A DNA stretch of 64,000 bases from Leishmania mexicana MHOM/GT/2001/U1103 (Eukaryota; Euglenozoa; Kinetoplastea; Trypanosomatida; Trypanosomatidae), in the NCBI RefSeq assembly GCF_000234665.1, contig NC_018337.1, positions 1,372,556-1,436,555 on the forward strand, in the 5' to 3' direction. This document shows positions 11,010 to 20,679 of this stretch, in pieces. Within the stretch, counting starts at the first letter, position 1. Each line of letters starts with the position of its first letter. The translations under genes and the position numbers were made by a program. The notes under the pieces are model-generated. The model did not search any database. It had not been told where the DNA came from and saw nothing but the letters and a program-made list of their open reading frames with translations.

Positions 11010-12972
11010 CGGTGTCTCTGCGGAAGTTGTGCATCAGCGTGCGGTGCTTGGCCTTCCACCGCCCCTGTACCTTCTCCTGTCCGTGTGCTTCTCCGCCTCT
11101 TTTTCTCTCTGTGCTTCTATCTTCTGCTTGTGGCCTCCCCCTCCTCCCCACTCCCACTCTCGCCAGTCGAGGCGCATCGTGTGTGCCCCCCTTTCTCGCA
11201 TTTCTTTGGAGTAAAGGGCGTTGATGCTGCGGGGGGAGGCGGCAAAGCGATACGCAAGAGGAGGAGGTCGGCATGTTTGCGCTTTGCTGTACTCATGGTT
11301 ACGGCTGCCGGTTTACCTGGTGTTCTTGTTTCGCGCATGCCACTATGTGCTTACTTCCGTGTGGATGTTTGTTTGCCAAGTGGTGGGGGAGGGAGTGAGG
11401 AGGGGGGGGGTGGCAGCGGCAACTCGAAAGTCAAGAGGCGGCAGATGCGGAGGCGCCCCTGCTGCTGAGTTTGAAAGCAGAATGACTGCCAAACAGCTCC
11501 CTCCCCTCCATTTTCCCGTCGCCCTTTCCAGTCTCACGCCTGCCTGTGTGTGTGTGCCTTTGCGTGCCTGCAGGCCCCATCCCATCCGCGTTTCATTCTG
11601 CTCTTGGGCCCTCTCGCTCCCGCTTCTTGACTCTTCGACGTGATGGCGCTCGCCTGAGGTGCCCTCGTGTGGGCACACACAAGGTGCCGTGCTAGAAGGG
11701 CAGCGTGTCGACAACGAAGACAGGCAAAAAGGCGAAGGGGTGGCCATTCTACTTCACATTGAAGGGACAACACGCAGTGACGATGACGGCCAGCTCGGCT
11801 TGCTTCTGTTCGATTGCGTGCCCCTACTGCGCGTGCGCTCACCTCCGTTTTTCCTCTTCCGCCTCGCCACTATGCGCACTTGCGCAGCGCACGTCGTCGT
11901 TGCTCCATGGGCGGTGGCCTACGCACCTGGGCACAAGGTGGCGCACATCCGCGCACACCGACGATGTACATAACCACAGCGAGGCTGCCTTCCACAGGCG
12001 CTCACATAAATGGCAGTCTGGAGTCTCGCTGAGGCGTTGTGCGGAAGGCGCTGAATGGTGTGGAAAAACAGCAACGGCGGCGTGTGTGTGTGTGGAGGGG
12101 GATGGCGGGGCAACGTGGGGCCTCTCGACCTTGTTTCGTCAGACTCCGCTGGCGATACGGAGGGCCAGGGCGGGACTGGAAGGCGCACGTGCGTGCGTTG
12201 GTGAGGCGGCGAGGCGTTGTCACCCCTCTCTTCCTTGTGCTTGAGCTGTACAAAAAGACTGTTGTGCTTCTTCTGCCCCTCTCTCTCCCACTGCAGTGTC
12301 TGCACTGCTGCGCGGTATGAAGACGCCGAGTCCATTCTCTCGCTACCTTTTCTTCCGTTGCGTGTTTTCCTTCTGTGTTGCTCATTTCTTTACTTTTCTC
12401 CTGTGTGGGTGCGTGTGTCGCTCGCCAGGAGGCGGGAGGGGGTGAAGAAGCAGTGCCGACCCTCGTCCCCTGTGGGATGTGACAGAACGAAAGCCAAGGA
12501 GAACAGCAAGGTAGCAGCGAGGGCCAAGGCTGAACAAGGCCAGGCAGGAATTCGGCGACGAGCCGGAAAAGGGGGCGCGGCGAAGGCTGTGTTCTCATGC
12601 GTCACGACCAGGCTGTATAGGCGTGGCTGCGGTGGCCTCTCGGCGACTGAGGGGTTCTCCTGGACATTCTTCACCTTGCACCGGCGCGACTGCACCGAAG
12701 AGACGCACTTCCGCTGCTGACACCGACCGTCTACGAGTCGATGCCCTCCCCCACTGTTGCCATTTGCCTCTGCCAACTCCACCGCCGTCCATACACTCTT
12801 CCTCTACCCTTTCTTCGTCTCTCTCTCCACCCGCGTAGACTTCTTCGCGCCTCCTCTTCCCAAAGCCATCTCAACCCTCATCTACGCAAGCCCTCAGAAT
12901 CACTCAAGCCGTTACCTCTTCTCTCACGCATACTTGATCACCATGCCCTCTATGCTCAACCTTGTCCCGGCG
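11010..12972 (+). repeat. Direct repeat, B upstream flank (1963 bp), copy 2
   Basis: Appears identical to 6323-8285. Together with 12914-13497 it makes the entire contig 11010-13497 free of unique sequence. That means either a recent tandem duplication with gene conversion or a collapsed or chimeric repeat contig. Confidence 0.95.
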
Positions 12973-13497
12973 ACCGCGATCGCTGTGGGCGCGATAGCCC
13001 TCCCTGCGGCTGCGACGACGACGACGATTGCGGCTCCTGTTCCTGTCAACCTCAGGCTGAACATCATCACGGCGGTGCTGATTCTAGGTGTGTCACTTGT
13101 GTTGACGCTGGTGTACACCCTGTGGAAGCTTCTCCCGAGGATCCGCAGTGGCGAGCTCTCCTTCTCGAAGTTCGAGTTCGACTGGCGTGCGGAGCTGCTG
13201 AACCAGACGCCGAAGAAGGAGAAGGCGCGCCGCGCGACGGAGAAGGCTCGCCGTGAGGAGGAGATGGCGTCCGGGTGCAACCGCGACAACGACGAGGGAC
13301 GCGTGCAGTACGCCCACACGCAGCCGCGGGTGGAGGTGGGCGAGGGCGACGCCGCGGCTGCCAGATCGCAGCGCAAGGGACAGAGGCACGTCGAGGCCGA
13401 TGTGAGCGTTGCGGTGACGGTGCCCCGCGAGTAGGAGAGAGGGAGCACAGCCGCCACCACCAATGAGTGAGCATGCATAGCACATGTGTGAGTGCAG
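12914..13497 (+). repeat. Direct repeat, gene A body (584 bp), copy 2
   Basis: Matches 3848-4431 at an offset of 9066, with the single difference at 13028. It ends exactly at the gap. Confidence 0.95.
12943..13434 (+). CDS. Small single-pass membrane protein, family copy C (163 aa), chimeric copy of A behind B's upstream flank
   Basis: The ATG at 12943 lies in a 59-bp segment (12914-12972) common to all three copies. Upstream is B-type sequence and downstream is A-type. The protein equals copy A except for Thr29 changed to Ile (ACT at 3961 versus ATT at 13027). Its predicted splice acceptor (12837-12838) is that of B, so C would carry B's 5' UTR and A's protein and 3' end. If real, C could be expressed under B's processing signals. 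An assembly artefact is equally possible, because both contig ends are gaps. Confidence 0.65.
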   Translation: MPSMLNLVPATAIAVGAIALPAAATTTTIAAPVPVNLRLNIITAVLILGVSLVLTLVYTLWKLLPRIRSGELSFSKFEFDWRAELLNQTPKKEKARRATEKARREEEMASGCNRDNDEGRVQYAHTQPRVEVGEGDAAAARSQRKGQRHVEADVSVAVTVPRE

Positions 13498-13597
13498 NNN
13501 NNNNNNNNNNNNNNNNNNNNNNNNNNNNNNNNNNNNNNNNNNNNNNNNNNNNNNNNNNNNNNNNNNNNNNNNNNNNNNNNNNNNNNNNNNNNNNNNN
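13498..13597. other. Assembly gap (100 N)
   Basis: 100-N placeholder between the copy C contig and a contig that opens with an inverted copy of the B upstream flank. Confidence 0.99.
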
Positions 13598-14038
13598 GCA
13601 GTGCAGACACTGCAGTGGGAGAGAGAGGGGCAGAAGAAGCACAACAGTCTTTTTGTACAGCTCAAGCACAAGGAAGAGAGGGGTGACAACGCCTCGCCGC
13701 CTCACCAACGCACGCACGTGCGCCTTCCAGTCCCGCCCTGGCCCTCCGTATCGCCAGCGGAGTCTGACGAAACAAGGTCGAGAGGCCCCACGTTGCCCCG
13801 CCATCCCCCTCCACACACACACACGCCGCCGTTGCTGTTTTTCCACACCATTCAGCGCCTTCCGCACAACGCCTCAGCGAGACTCCAGACTGCCATTTAT
13901 GTGAGCGCCTGTGGAAGGCAGCCTCGCTGTGGTTATGTACATCGTCGGTGTGCGCGGATGTGCGCCACCTTGTGCCCAGGTGCGTAGGCCACCGCCCATG
14001 GAGCAACGACGACGTGCGCTGCGCAAGTGCGCATAGTG
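13598..14038 (-). repeat. Inverted copy (441 bp) of the gene B/C upstream flank
   Basis: The reverse complement of 7181-7621 (position sum 21219) and therefore also of 11868-12308. Identity is broken at 14039. The left limit is the gap, so the real inverted repeat may be longer. It could be a true inversion or duplication at the edge of the array, or a mis-oriented contig end. Confidence 0.9.
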
Positions 14039-14066
14039 AGCGTCGATGCGTGTCTGCGAGAATAGG

Positions 14067-14669
14067 CCACTTTCTGTGCGCGCGTGTCTCCACTATGAGT
14101 GCTTCATATGGATGAGGAAGGCTAGGCGTAACAGCAAAGTGAAAACAGTACAGGGCATACGAAGGTAAGACAAAGACTCGTGGGAAACGAACGAAAAAAG
14201 GAAACTTCGTTGTCGAAAACGTGCAGCGCTCCCGTGCACGAAAGGCCAGTCGACGCTCGACGCTCCTCCAGCTCTTCTTTTTCCCTTCACCACTCCGTAA
14301 GACGAGCAAGCGAGAGTGAACGGGAAGACTGCATGCGTGTGCGTGTGTATGCGCGCGGGGAAAGGGGGATGCCTACGGGTTCCCTCAAGCGGTGACAGTG
14401 CTGCGCAGACAGGCACCCTTGCGGTGTGCGTCTGCACACGTGCTTCACGCGAGCCATCGATGTACATTGAGTGTGCAGAGAGGGACGAGGTCTCCTTATG
14501 GGTACATGTCGTTCTGAGGCGCGTCGTGGCTTATTAGGCAGCTAAGGTTGGCTCTGTCGTGCGCTGCTGAAGCGCGTGATGGTCGCCTGACGCGCCGGCA
14601 GCTCCACGCTTGCGGGCTGCAAGCCGGTGACGCTTCTCCTCTTTGTGCAGCACTTCCTGGCTTTTATAG
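14067..14669. other. Spacer before the L21 gene
   Basis: No supportable gene. Mixed-composition sequence with short purine-rich patches, leading into the AG-free zone upstream of L21. Confidence 0.5.
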
Positions 14670-14967
14670 CTGATGATTCGCTTATCTTTTTCACTTGCGC
14701 TTGCCACGTCTCAATTCTTACTTTCTTCATCCCATCACTTTCCCTCCCTGCCTCACCATGTGACGCCCATCACACTTTGCCGCATCGGTGCCTTTGGTTT
14801 TGGGGGTGGGGTGGTACACCGCAAACGTTCATAAACAAATCTGTTGACGCGTTGTGGCGCGTGACCTTACCGGTCATCTACAACGGTGTGGCACTCCTGC
14901 CCTGCATTACGCACCACCCACTACACCGACGCCACTCGATCACCATCGACGTATCCACTCCAATCAG
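14670..14967 (+). promoter_or_regulatory. Predicted trans-splice acceptor of the L21 gene with a 296-nt AG-free zone
   Basis: After the AG at 14668-14669 there is no AG until 14966-14967, across a strong pyrimidine tract (about 14680-14757) and 200 further bases. The AG at 14966-14967 is the natural acceptor and gives a 29-nt 5' UTR before the ATG at 14997, consistent with short leaders on ribosomal protein mRNAs. Confidence 0.7.
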
Positions 14968-14996
14968 CGCACACAAGAGTTCCCCTTGAAGGAAAA

Positions 14997-15476
14997 ATGG
15001 TCCACTCGTACGGCTACAAGTCTGGCACCCGCCACCTCTTCGCCAAGAAGTTCCGCAAGCACGGCGTCCCGTCCGTGTCGACGATCTTGACGAACATCAA
15101 GGTCGGCGACTACGTCGATGTCGTCGCGGACTCCGCAGTGCGTGAGGGCATGCCGCACAAGTACTACCACGGCCGCACCGGTATTGTGTGGAACGTGACC
15201 CCCCGCGGCGTTGGTGTCATCATCAACAAGCCGGTCCGCACGCGCACCCTGCGCAAGCGCATCTGCGTCCGCTTCGAGCACGTCCGCAAGTCTCGCTGCC
15301 AGGAGGCGTTCAAGGCGAAGGAGCACCAGTTCCAGGCCCACCTCGCCGCCAAGAAGGCCGGCAAGGCGCTGGCTCCGCTGAAGAAGAGCTCCCGCATGGG
15401 CGGCATTGTGCGCCCCAAGAACGTTGAGGTGCTCGCCCGCCGCGTGGCTGACTACGAGGCGATGGTGCCGTACTAA
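14997..15476 (+). CDS. RPL21: 60S ribosomal protein L21 (eL21), 159 aa
   Basis: A component of the cytosolic large ribosomal subunit. The protein starts MVHSYGYKSGTRHLFAKKF and has the eL21 pattern: a basic N-terminus, KVGDYVDVVADSAVREGMPHK with HGRTGIVWNV (an SH3-like, RNA-contacting fold), and RKRICVRFEHVRKSRC. The length matches eukaryotic eL21 (about 160 aa). The ATG at 14997 is the first after the predicted splice acceptor at 14967. Codons are strongly biased to C or G in the third position, as expected of a highly expressed kinetoplastid gene. It is a single copy here, next to the repeat block but not duplicated with it. Confidence 0.96.
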   Translation: MVHSYGYKSGTRHLFAKKFRKHGVPSVSTILTNIKVGDYVDVVADSAVREGMPHKYYHGRTGIVWNVTPRGVGVIINKPVRTRTLRKRICVRFEHVRKSRCQEAFKAKEHQFQAHLAAKKAGKALAPLKKSSRMGGIVRPKNVEVLARRVADYEAMVPY

Positions 15477-16687
15477 GGTGCAGCACTCACCGCACCCGCG
15501 CTCCCTTTTTTGTTTCCCTCACCTTTCCATCTCAGCGGACAGCAATCTTCCCATCACCTGCTCCCGCTTCCTCCTCCTTTCAATCGGCCCGTGATGATCG
15601 GGGCAGGACGGTAGCGGAGGTGTTGTTGTCGACGGGGCGGGGGTAGGACTGGGGGAGGCACTTCAAGTCGTTTCTCTCACTTTTGCTTTCTCATTTATCA
15701 TGACAAAAAAAACTTTGCCAAGCCGACACGGGCGTGCCGAATCGAAGGAGGAAAAAAAAGGTGTGACGGCCGCTGCAGGGATGCCGCATCGCTGCTTCTC
15801 TTCCTCCTCTGCTGCATGCGTCGATGCTACCTCGACGGGCAGTTCGCCGCAGCTTCACCCCTTCCCCCGCTCGCTTTGGCATGTGGCCCTGATGGAGTCG
15901 AAGAGAGTGAGGGGCTGGATAGCGGCGTTGAAGAAGAGCGCAATGGAGAGAAAGTAGGCGTAGGTGTTGCTCCCCTGCACCACACCCTGTACGTCTTCTC
16001 CCTGAGCGCGTCATCTCTTCATTCAGTTTCGCCTTTGCGCATGGCGGTGGAAACGAGCGCGAACGTTGGGTGGCACAGGGTGCCGCGCCGGGTCAAGTTG
16101 CCAGAACCCCAAGGTTTGAATATAATAAAAGCGCGTACACACCATACGGATGCGCAGCTTGTTGCCTTCTTTATGTACGTGCTGTTCCGCTGCAGCCTCC
16201 TCCTCCACCCCACGCGCGCCTGCGCTCTCTCCCCCTTGTCTCTCTCACACGTACCCAATATACAAAACGCAGCAACCACAGCGACGCTCGTTTCTCTTGC
16301 ACACACACCCACACCCACACCACCAAAGATAAAATAAAAAAGAGAACCGCAACACCGACGTGTGACTGTATACGCACAAACGCGAGGGCATACCTGCAGC
16401 AGCTGAAGCGACTGCTTCGCCTCCCCCCTTTCTCCCTTTTCTTCTTCGCACGTACTTACTTGGACGATCTCTGAGAGGTTTTGCCGATCTTATTTTATTT
16501 CTTGCTGTTCTCTTTATCTTTGTGTGCAAGGCGACGCGCACGAAACGTGCCCTTTTCCCTTGCATCCGCGCATACGCACCGAGTTGCACACAAGCGTGCG
16601 AGGAGGGGGAAAAAAGAATGCGGGGAGGCGGTGAGCGAACAGGAAGAAGAACAAGTTAGAAAAGGTAAGGAAAGGCGCAGCGCGTAG
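15477..16687. other. Spacer between L21 and the TM9 gene
   Basis: 1.2 kb with no supportable gene. It contains C/T-rich patches, a short CA-rich stretch near 16300-16325 and a T-rich tract near 16480-16525. Confidence 0.55.
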
Positions 16688-16859
16688 CGTTTTTCCCTAT
16701 TGTTTGCTTGCGGTGCCTTTTTCTTTCCCTCGATATCGACACACACACACACATACACATACACATACACACACACCGCACGCACAAACACCCACACGTG
16801 CATCACCGCGTTGGTGCCTTTTTCTGTACTGGATGCGTGCTATGCGACTCGGAAAACAG
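16688..16859 (+). promoter_or_regulatory. Predicted trans-splice acceptor region of the TM9 gene
   Basis: A pyrimidine tract (16688-16731) and a CA-rich run (about 16740-16800) with no AG from 16688 to 16857. The first AG is at 16858-16859, downstream of ATGs 16833 and 16842 but upstream of ATG 16881. This favours the later start. An earlier acceptor (pyrimidine tract at about 16484-16525) cannot be excluded. Confidence 0.45.
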
Positions 16860-16880
16860 CTGCCAGGAAGGGTGCGGGAA

Positions 16881-18755
16881 ATGCGTGCAGGGCGCGCACC
16901 TATTTTGGTGGTGGCACTGGTGCTCCTGTGTGCCACCGTCTTTGTCTCGGCCGGCATCACTGGCTACTCGACCGGCACGATTATATCGCCTCAAGCGAAT
17001 GCCTACCGCAGTAGTCGCACCCTCTCCCCGATGGACTATTATAAACTCCCTGTTTGCCAGCCTTCTGAGGAGGTGATGAAGGCGAGGCGCGAGCATCCCT
17101 CTATTGGCGAAGTTCTGACGGGCAATCGTCTTGTTCCAACCATGTTTGAGTTCCGAGTTGGCGAGGACGTCAAGTGCGCCACCTTGTGCGATGCCAGGTT
17201 CACTGTCAAAGCGGTGCGGCGGGCGAACTACATGATCAATAGTGACTACTACGTGCGCATGTTTCTCGACAACAAGCCGCTCGTTTCGGCGTCCCCTCAT
17301 GCGGGGAGTAACGCGTACCTGCTGGGCTACCCGCTTGGCGTACAGAACGACGTTGAAAAGACCCGAGTGAAGACGAGCATTCTTCACAATCATCTCGACT
17401 TTACCATTCGCATCAAGAACCGGGCGATCTCTCAGTTCACGGGAGAGGAGGTGGTCGGGTTCAAAGTCGTCGCCAGAAGTGTTGCAGAGGTGGGCACGTG
17501 CACTGCGAAAGCGTTTCAACACTCAAGCCACCCGTACATCTTGCCGAGTTATAGGGATGGAAAAGATGTCAAGGTCCCTTTCACGTACAGCGTGACGTGG
17601 GAGAGGTCTAACGAGGAGTACCCCATCGAACACAGCATGGGAGAAGATACCCAGCGGCGCGGGCACAAGATCGCCGCCCTGTACGGCGTTCTGCTGACCA
17701 TGCTGACAGGCGTTGTGGTAGCGTTTGTGATGCTCCGCACTGTGCGCAAGGACCTCGCCGTCTACCTTGACGAGGAGATGGACGAGAGGGAGATACGTGA
17801 GGAGTCAGGCTGGAAGCTGGTACGCGGCGATGTTTTCCGCCCACCCAAGCATGCCGCAGCCCTGGTGACGGCCGTCGGCGCCGGGTGCCAGATTGCGGCG
17901 ACCATGCTCACCAGCGTGTTTCTCTGCGCCATCCACGCGGTGGACTCGACGCACCGCGGCACCTTCCTGAGCACCGTCATTGCACTTTTTCTGATTGGTC
18001 ACGTTGTCTCCGGCTTTGTGACGACTCGACTGCTGAAACTCTTCGGTATGGCCTCGTGGAAGACCACCGTGTGTTGCATGGCCGCGTTCCCGGCTGCACT
18101 AGGAGGCGGCGTCATGCTGCTAAACCTCATCCATTGGGCAAAGCACAGCACGGCGGCCATCCCGTTCCTGACGGTGGTCGGGATCATACTTGCATGGCTG
18201 CTCATCTCACTTCCTTTTGGATGCTATGGCATCTATTGGGGCTTCAAGATGGACACTCTGGTCGTCACAGCCAGGGTCAGCAGCATCCCTCGACTCATAC
18301 CGGAAGAGGCAGAGAGCACGTCTCTCTACTATGTACTAGCTGGCAGTCTTGTGCCTTTCATCGCGTGCTGCGTGGAGATACCCTTCGCCTTGAACGCATT
18401 CTGGCGGGAGGAGCCTGTGTACCTCTACGGCTTCCTGACCTTCTTCTCCATTGCACTGGTCGTGCTTTGCGCGGAGGTGGGCATTGTGGTGACCTACTTC
18501 ACCTTGCGCGGGGAGGACCACCGTTGGTGGTGGCGCAGCTACTCCGCTCTTGCGACTACTGGCTTTCACCTGTTTGCATACAGCATTCTCTTCCTCAAGC
18601 GCTCTCTGCAGATCCGCGCGCTCTCCTCGATCATCCTTTTCCTGGGCTACATGCTCGGCGCGTCCATTATGTTTGGTATGGCGCTCGGCTCTATCGGCTT
18701 TATTGGGTCGTTTTGGCTCGTCCAGAACATGTACGCCTCCATCAAGGCTGAGTAG
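16881..18755 (+). CDS. TM9 superfamily / EMP70 endomembrane protein (624 aa)
   Basis: A nine-membrane-span Golgi/endosomal protein of the EMP70 (nonaspanin) family. From 16881 it opens with a clear signal peptide (MRAGRAPILVVALVLLCATV). The luminal EMP70 signature follows: GTIISPQANAYRSSRTLSPMDYY, then VGEDVKC. The luminal domain runs to about residue 265, after which eight to nine hydrophobic spans reach the C-terminus. The end, SIKAE, fits the KxD/E Golgi-retention signal of the family. ATGs at 16833 and 16842 would add 16 or 13 charged residues before the signal peptide. I preferred 16881 because of the signal peptide and the position of the first AG after the pyrimidine tract. Family members act in protein sorting and in surface delivery of glycine-rich-span proteins; the specific cargo here is unknown. 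Confidence 0.9.
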   Translation: MRAGRAPILVVALVLLCATVFVSAGITGYSTGTIISPQANAYRSSRTLSPMDYYKLPVCQPSEEVMKARREHPSIGEVLTGNRLVPTMFEFRVGEDVKCATLCDARFTVKAVRRANYMINSDYYVRMFLDNKPLVSASPHAGSNAYLLGYPLGVQNDVEKTRVKTSILHNHLDFTIRIKNRAISQFTGEEVVGFKVVARSVAEVGTCTAKAFQHSSHPYILPSYRDGKDVKVPFTYSVTWERSNEEYPIEHSMGEDTQRRGHKIAALYGVLLTMLTGVVVAFVMLRTVRKDLAVYLDEEMDEREIREESGWKLVRGDVFRPPKHAAALVTAVGAGCQIAATMLTSVFLCAIHAVDSTHRGTFLSTVIALFLIGHVVSGFVTTRLLKLFGMASWKTTVCCMAAFPAALGGGVMLLNLIHWAKHSTAAIPFLTVVGIILAWLLISLPFGCYGIYWGFKMDTLVVTARVSSIPRLIPEEAESTSLYYVLAGSLVPFIACCVEIPFALNAFWREEPVYLYGFLTFFSIALVVLCAEVGIVVTYFTLRGEDHRWWWRSYSALATTGFHLFAYSILFLKRSLQIRALSSIILFLGYMLGASIMFGMALGSIGFIGSFWLVQNMYASIKAE

Positions 18756-20084
18756 CGGCGTGGACGTGTGCGAGGCATCTCTAGCTGCTTTCCTGTAACT
18801 TCTTTTTTGTTTCTGGCGTCTCTCATTTTCTTCTCCTGTAATAGACTTCTCCCCTTACCCACTTCTCCTTGCGGAATTCGAACGTGTTTGGTGTGCGCTG
18901 TCATGGCGCAGGCGCATTTGGCTGCCGCTCGCTCTCCATCTCGTGTTTTCTTTCCTCGGCACACACGTAAGCGCGTCTCCGTATTTCACGCCACAGGCCA
19001 TACCATCCGAAGGGAGAGGGGGGGGTGAGGAGAACGCGAAATAAAGGAGAGAGCTATGGCGTCTATACTAGACGGGTAGGCTTTCTCTTCACGAGGGGTG
19101 GGTGGTGGAGGGGGCTGCGCGCCGGCACCTCTGCTCCTTCCCTTCCCCAGCTATGCGCCAACAGGCTCATGCACTTGTAAGCGCACACATCTGTACAAGC
19201 GCATACGCATGCGTCCAACAGGCACCAAGAGCGGAGCCGTGGCTGGGCACCTTTTTGTTGCGTTGAAAAAGGTGATGATGTCGGGACGGAGGAGGGACGG
19301 CGGTGGGCTGTGCGTGCAGCGAGGAAGAACGAAGGTGAGTGCGGTTTGACAGGGAGGGGCGTGAGACAGCGCTGTGGTGCACATGTTCCGCCTCCTCCCT
19401 GCGCTTTGCACACCATCACTAACCAGACGGCTATGCAACCGTTTCCCTGTTGCGGCACCTTCCTTTTCGTCAGTAGAGATGAGGATTGTTTGGGACTGCC
19501 GCCATTCAAAGGTGTTGCAATCGAAGTGTCGCCGTTCGCTCGCCACATTTGTGTGCGCCCCTTCGCTATCTCGAGATTGTTCCCGCTTTCGTGCGCGAAC
19601 CTTGACCTGGCGTCTGTCGGCGCGAGTGGGTCCGTCAGTGCAGTTCTGTGGCAGGAGGATATACCGTACAATACAACAGCAGGGCACAAACGCCGGTGTT
19701 GTTTGCGCTGACGGGGAAGGTAAGCAGCGGGGGTGACGTGGAAGGGAGGAGTGAGCACTGTTGCGGCCGGTGTCTCCCCATTGCAGACAGCGACATGACC
19801 TAACACCTTTTATCTGGATCCTCCTTTGGCTTTACGGTTTCTTTCCTACTCTGCCGTTACGCCGGATTCGTCAGCTCCCGTCCCCCCGCACCCATTCACT
19901 CTCCCTGTCTCAACGTGTGTCTGTCTCTGTCTCGTTAGTCTCTTCCCTACCACCACACCTCGCTCGCGTCTTATCTCGACCCCCGAAGAGGGAGGGGGGC
20001 GACACGACGTGTCTACACCATCCACGTAGACGGCGGTAGATTTACGTTCTCATCTTTTTGTTGTTGCTTCAGCTCGTATGTGGT

Positions 20085-20605
20085 TTTCGTGATTCCCTTA
20101 TCGTCGCATGAGGAGCCACCCTCTGGTGGTGGCAGGTCCGTGCTCCTGCGAGGCGAGGAGGCCAGTGCGATGTATCGCAACGGATGTCGGCGGCCACAGG
20201 TGCTGGGCGGCGTTGTATCGGGGCAGTCCGCAACAAATGCACAGCGCTTGTGCCATCCATGCTATCGCCAGACTGTCCGCGCGACTTGAACGCGTCTCTC
20301 TCCCGGTGCTCACACTGCCCACCGCTGTAGGGGGGAGCCTGAGCCGCCCCGAGGGGAGGGGGATGCACCAGGTGGGCCACTGGCATGATGGGAGCGGATG
20401 CGAGGCAACCTCCTAGGGTGGGCGGCGTTTGAGAGGCAGAGGCCTTGCTCATAATGACGGATTGGGCGCATTGCTCTAAGGTGGGTGTCGAGGGGCTGCT
20501 TCGCACTACAGGATGGAGGCCTGTGGCAGACCTGGTGGTTGGCGTGGCGTTTGACCTCACATTGCATGGCAGCGAACCGAGGCACGGTGTAGGAAAAGAA
20601 AACGC
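20085..20605. mobile_element. Possible degenerate SIDER-type retroposon (tentative)
   Basis: A roughly 520-bp GC-rich block, sharply different from the pyrimidine-rich spacer around it, ending in an A-rich stretch (GAAAAGAAAA near 20593). Its size, position in a presumed 3' UTR and A-rich end fit Leishmania SIDER elements, which are degenerate and non-coding. I rely on composition and general resemblance; no alignment was possible. Confidence 0.35.
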
Positions 20606-20664
20606 CAGTTGTCATCCTTTTGTGCTTTGACTTTGTGCATGACGAGTTTCCAGCAATAGTGGAT

Positions 20665-20679
20665 TATATATATATATAT
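20665..20679. repeat. (TA)n microsatellite
   Basis: An uninterrupted TA run just after the GC-rich element-like block. Confidence 0.9.

Noticed and set aside
16740..16800. CA-rich run read as a His/Thr-repeat protein N-terminus of the TM9 gene
   Set aside because: No ATG in that part of the frame; it is a microsatellite in the 5' leader.
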